Shown: in pieces, positions 63,961-64,000 of the stretch
How the letters are laid out: every line of letters starts with the position of its first letter
Numbering within the stretch: the first letter of the stretch is position 1
From: Kalaharituber pfeilii
Lineage: Eukaryota; Ascomycota; Pezizomycetes; Pezizales; Pezizaceae
Assembly: GCA_015179045.1 (NCBI GenBank)
Contig: WHUZ01000057.1
Coordinates: 186,001-250,000 of the forward strand
Direction of reading: 5' to 3'
Length of the DNA: 64,000 bases
Translations under genes and position numbers: made by a program
The notes under the pieces: generated by a model
Databases searched by the model: none
The model's input: only the letters and a program-made list of their open reading frames with translations
Told to the model about the DNA's origin: nothing

Positions 63961-64000
63961 TCCACACTTTCGCATCCCGGCAAGCAAACTTCTCCGACGG

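Overview
The window looks like nuclear DNA of a filamentous ascomycete (Pezizomycotina-like). The signs are short GT-AG introns of about 45-120 bp with TACTAAC-like branch sites, a Tad-type LINE, a Fot1/pogo-type DNA transposon, a Helitron, hAT-type elements, BTB-domain genes, and a fungal multi-pass membrane protein. I cannot name the species. Most of the 64 kb is transposon-derived and deeply nested. No rRNA or tRNA gene and no CRISPR array was recognised.

Layout. 0-7.5 kb: a divergent BTB gene (+), a three-exon GPI-anchored-type secreted protein (-), small retroposed tails, and BTB/zinc-ribbon gene A1 (-). 7.6-9.3 kb: an hAT-type element full of GGCCTGAATG minisatellite with a 345-bp hAT MITE inside it. 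9.3-15 kb: repeat nests, the clearest being a Tc1/mariner-like element (11.45-14.35 kb) that carries a 2-kb foldback element, which in turn carries a palindrome and an LTR-like block. 15.2-24.6 kb: a Helitron locus with a three-exon Rep/helicase gene, an OB-fold companion gene and satellite-like arrays. 24.66-31.83 kb: a near-complete Tad-type LINE with a perfect 14-bp target-site duplication (TSD). 32-37 kb: LINE fragments, a composite 630-bp TIR element and an 855-bp palindromic MITE. 37-38.4 kb: a damaged BTB gene A2. 39.9-42.1 kb: a degenerate Fot1/pogo transposon. 43.6-45.7 kb: a host membrane-protein gene. 49.5-60.7 kb: three BTB/zinc-ribbon genes of a second subfamily (B1-B3), two of them inside a tandem segmental duplication. 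61-64 kb: LINE fragments and a second copy of the hAT MITE.

The strongest signal is a 3'-terminal hairpin, core CTCGCCATAGCCC-N2-3-GGGCGGCATGCGAG followed by TAATGATAT and an A-tract. It ends the full-length LINE and also occurs in more than 20 other places. At many sites the hairpin plus A-tail is essentially the whole insertion (50-72 bp), flanked by 9-13-bp TSDs. Two copies show compensatory base pairs, as expected if the RNA fold is what the LINE reverse transcriptase recognises. A second, unrelated hairpin tail (CCCTGCCATGG...CGGGGTNACGTGA) shows the same behaviour. Two further insertions join the end of a LINE ORF1-like reading frame directly to the first hairpin tail, with no ORF2, reminiscent of mammalian 'half-L1' elements.

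The BTB genes share a plan: an N-terminal BTB domain ending in WAY..(E/K)Y(R/K)T, a phase-2 intron at exactly that point, a helical region, and a C-terminal block of CxxC pairs. They sit in TE-rich DNA, multiply by segmental duplication, and decay: one is frameshifted and one has lost its ATG.
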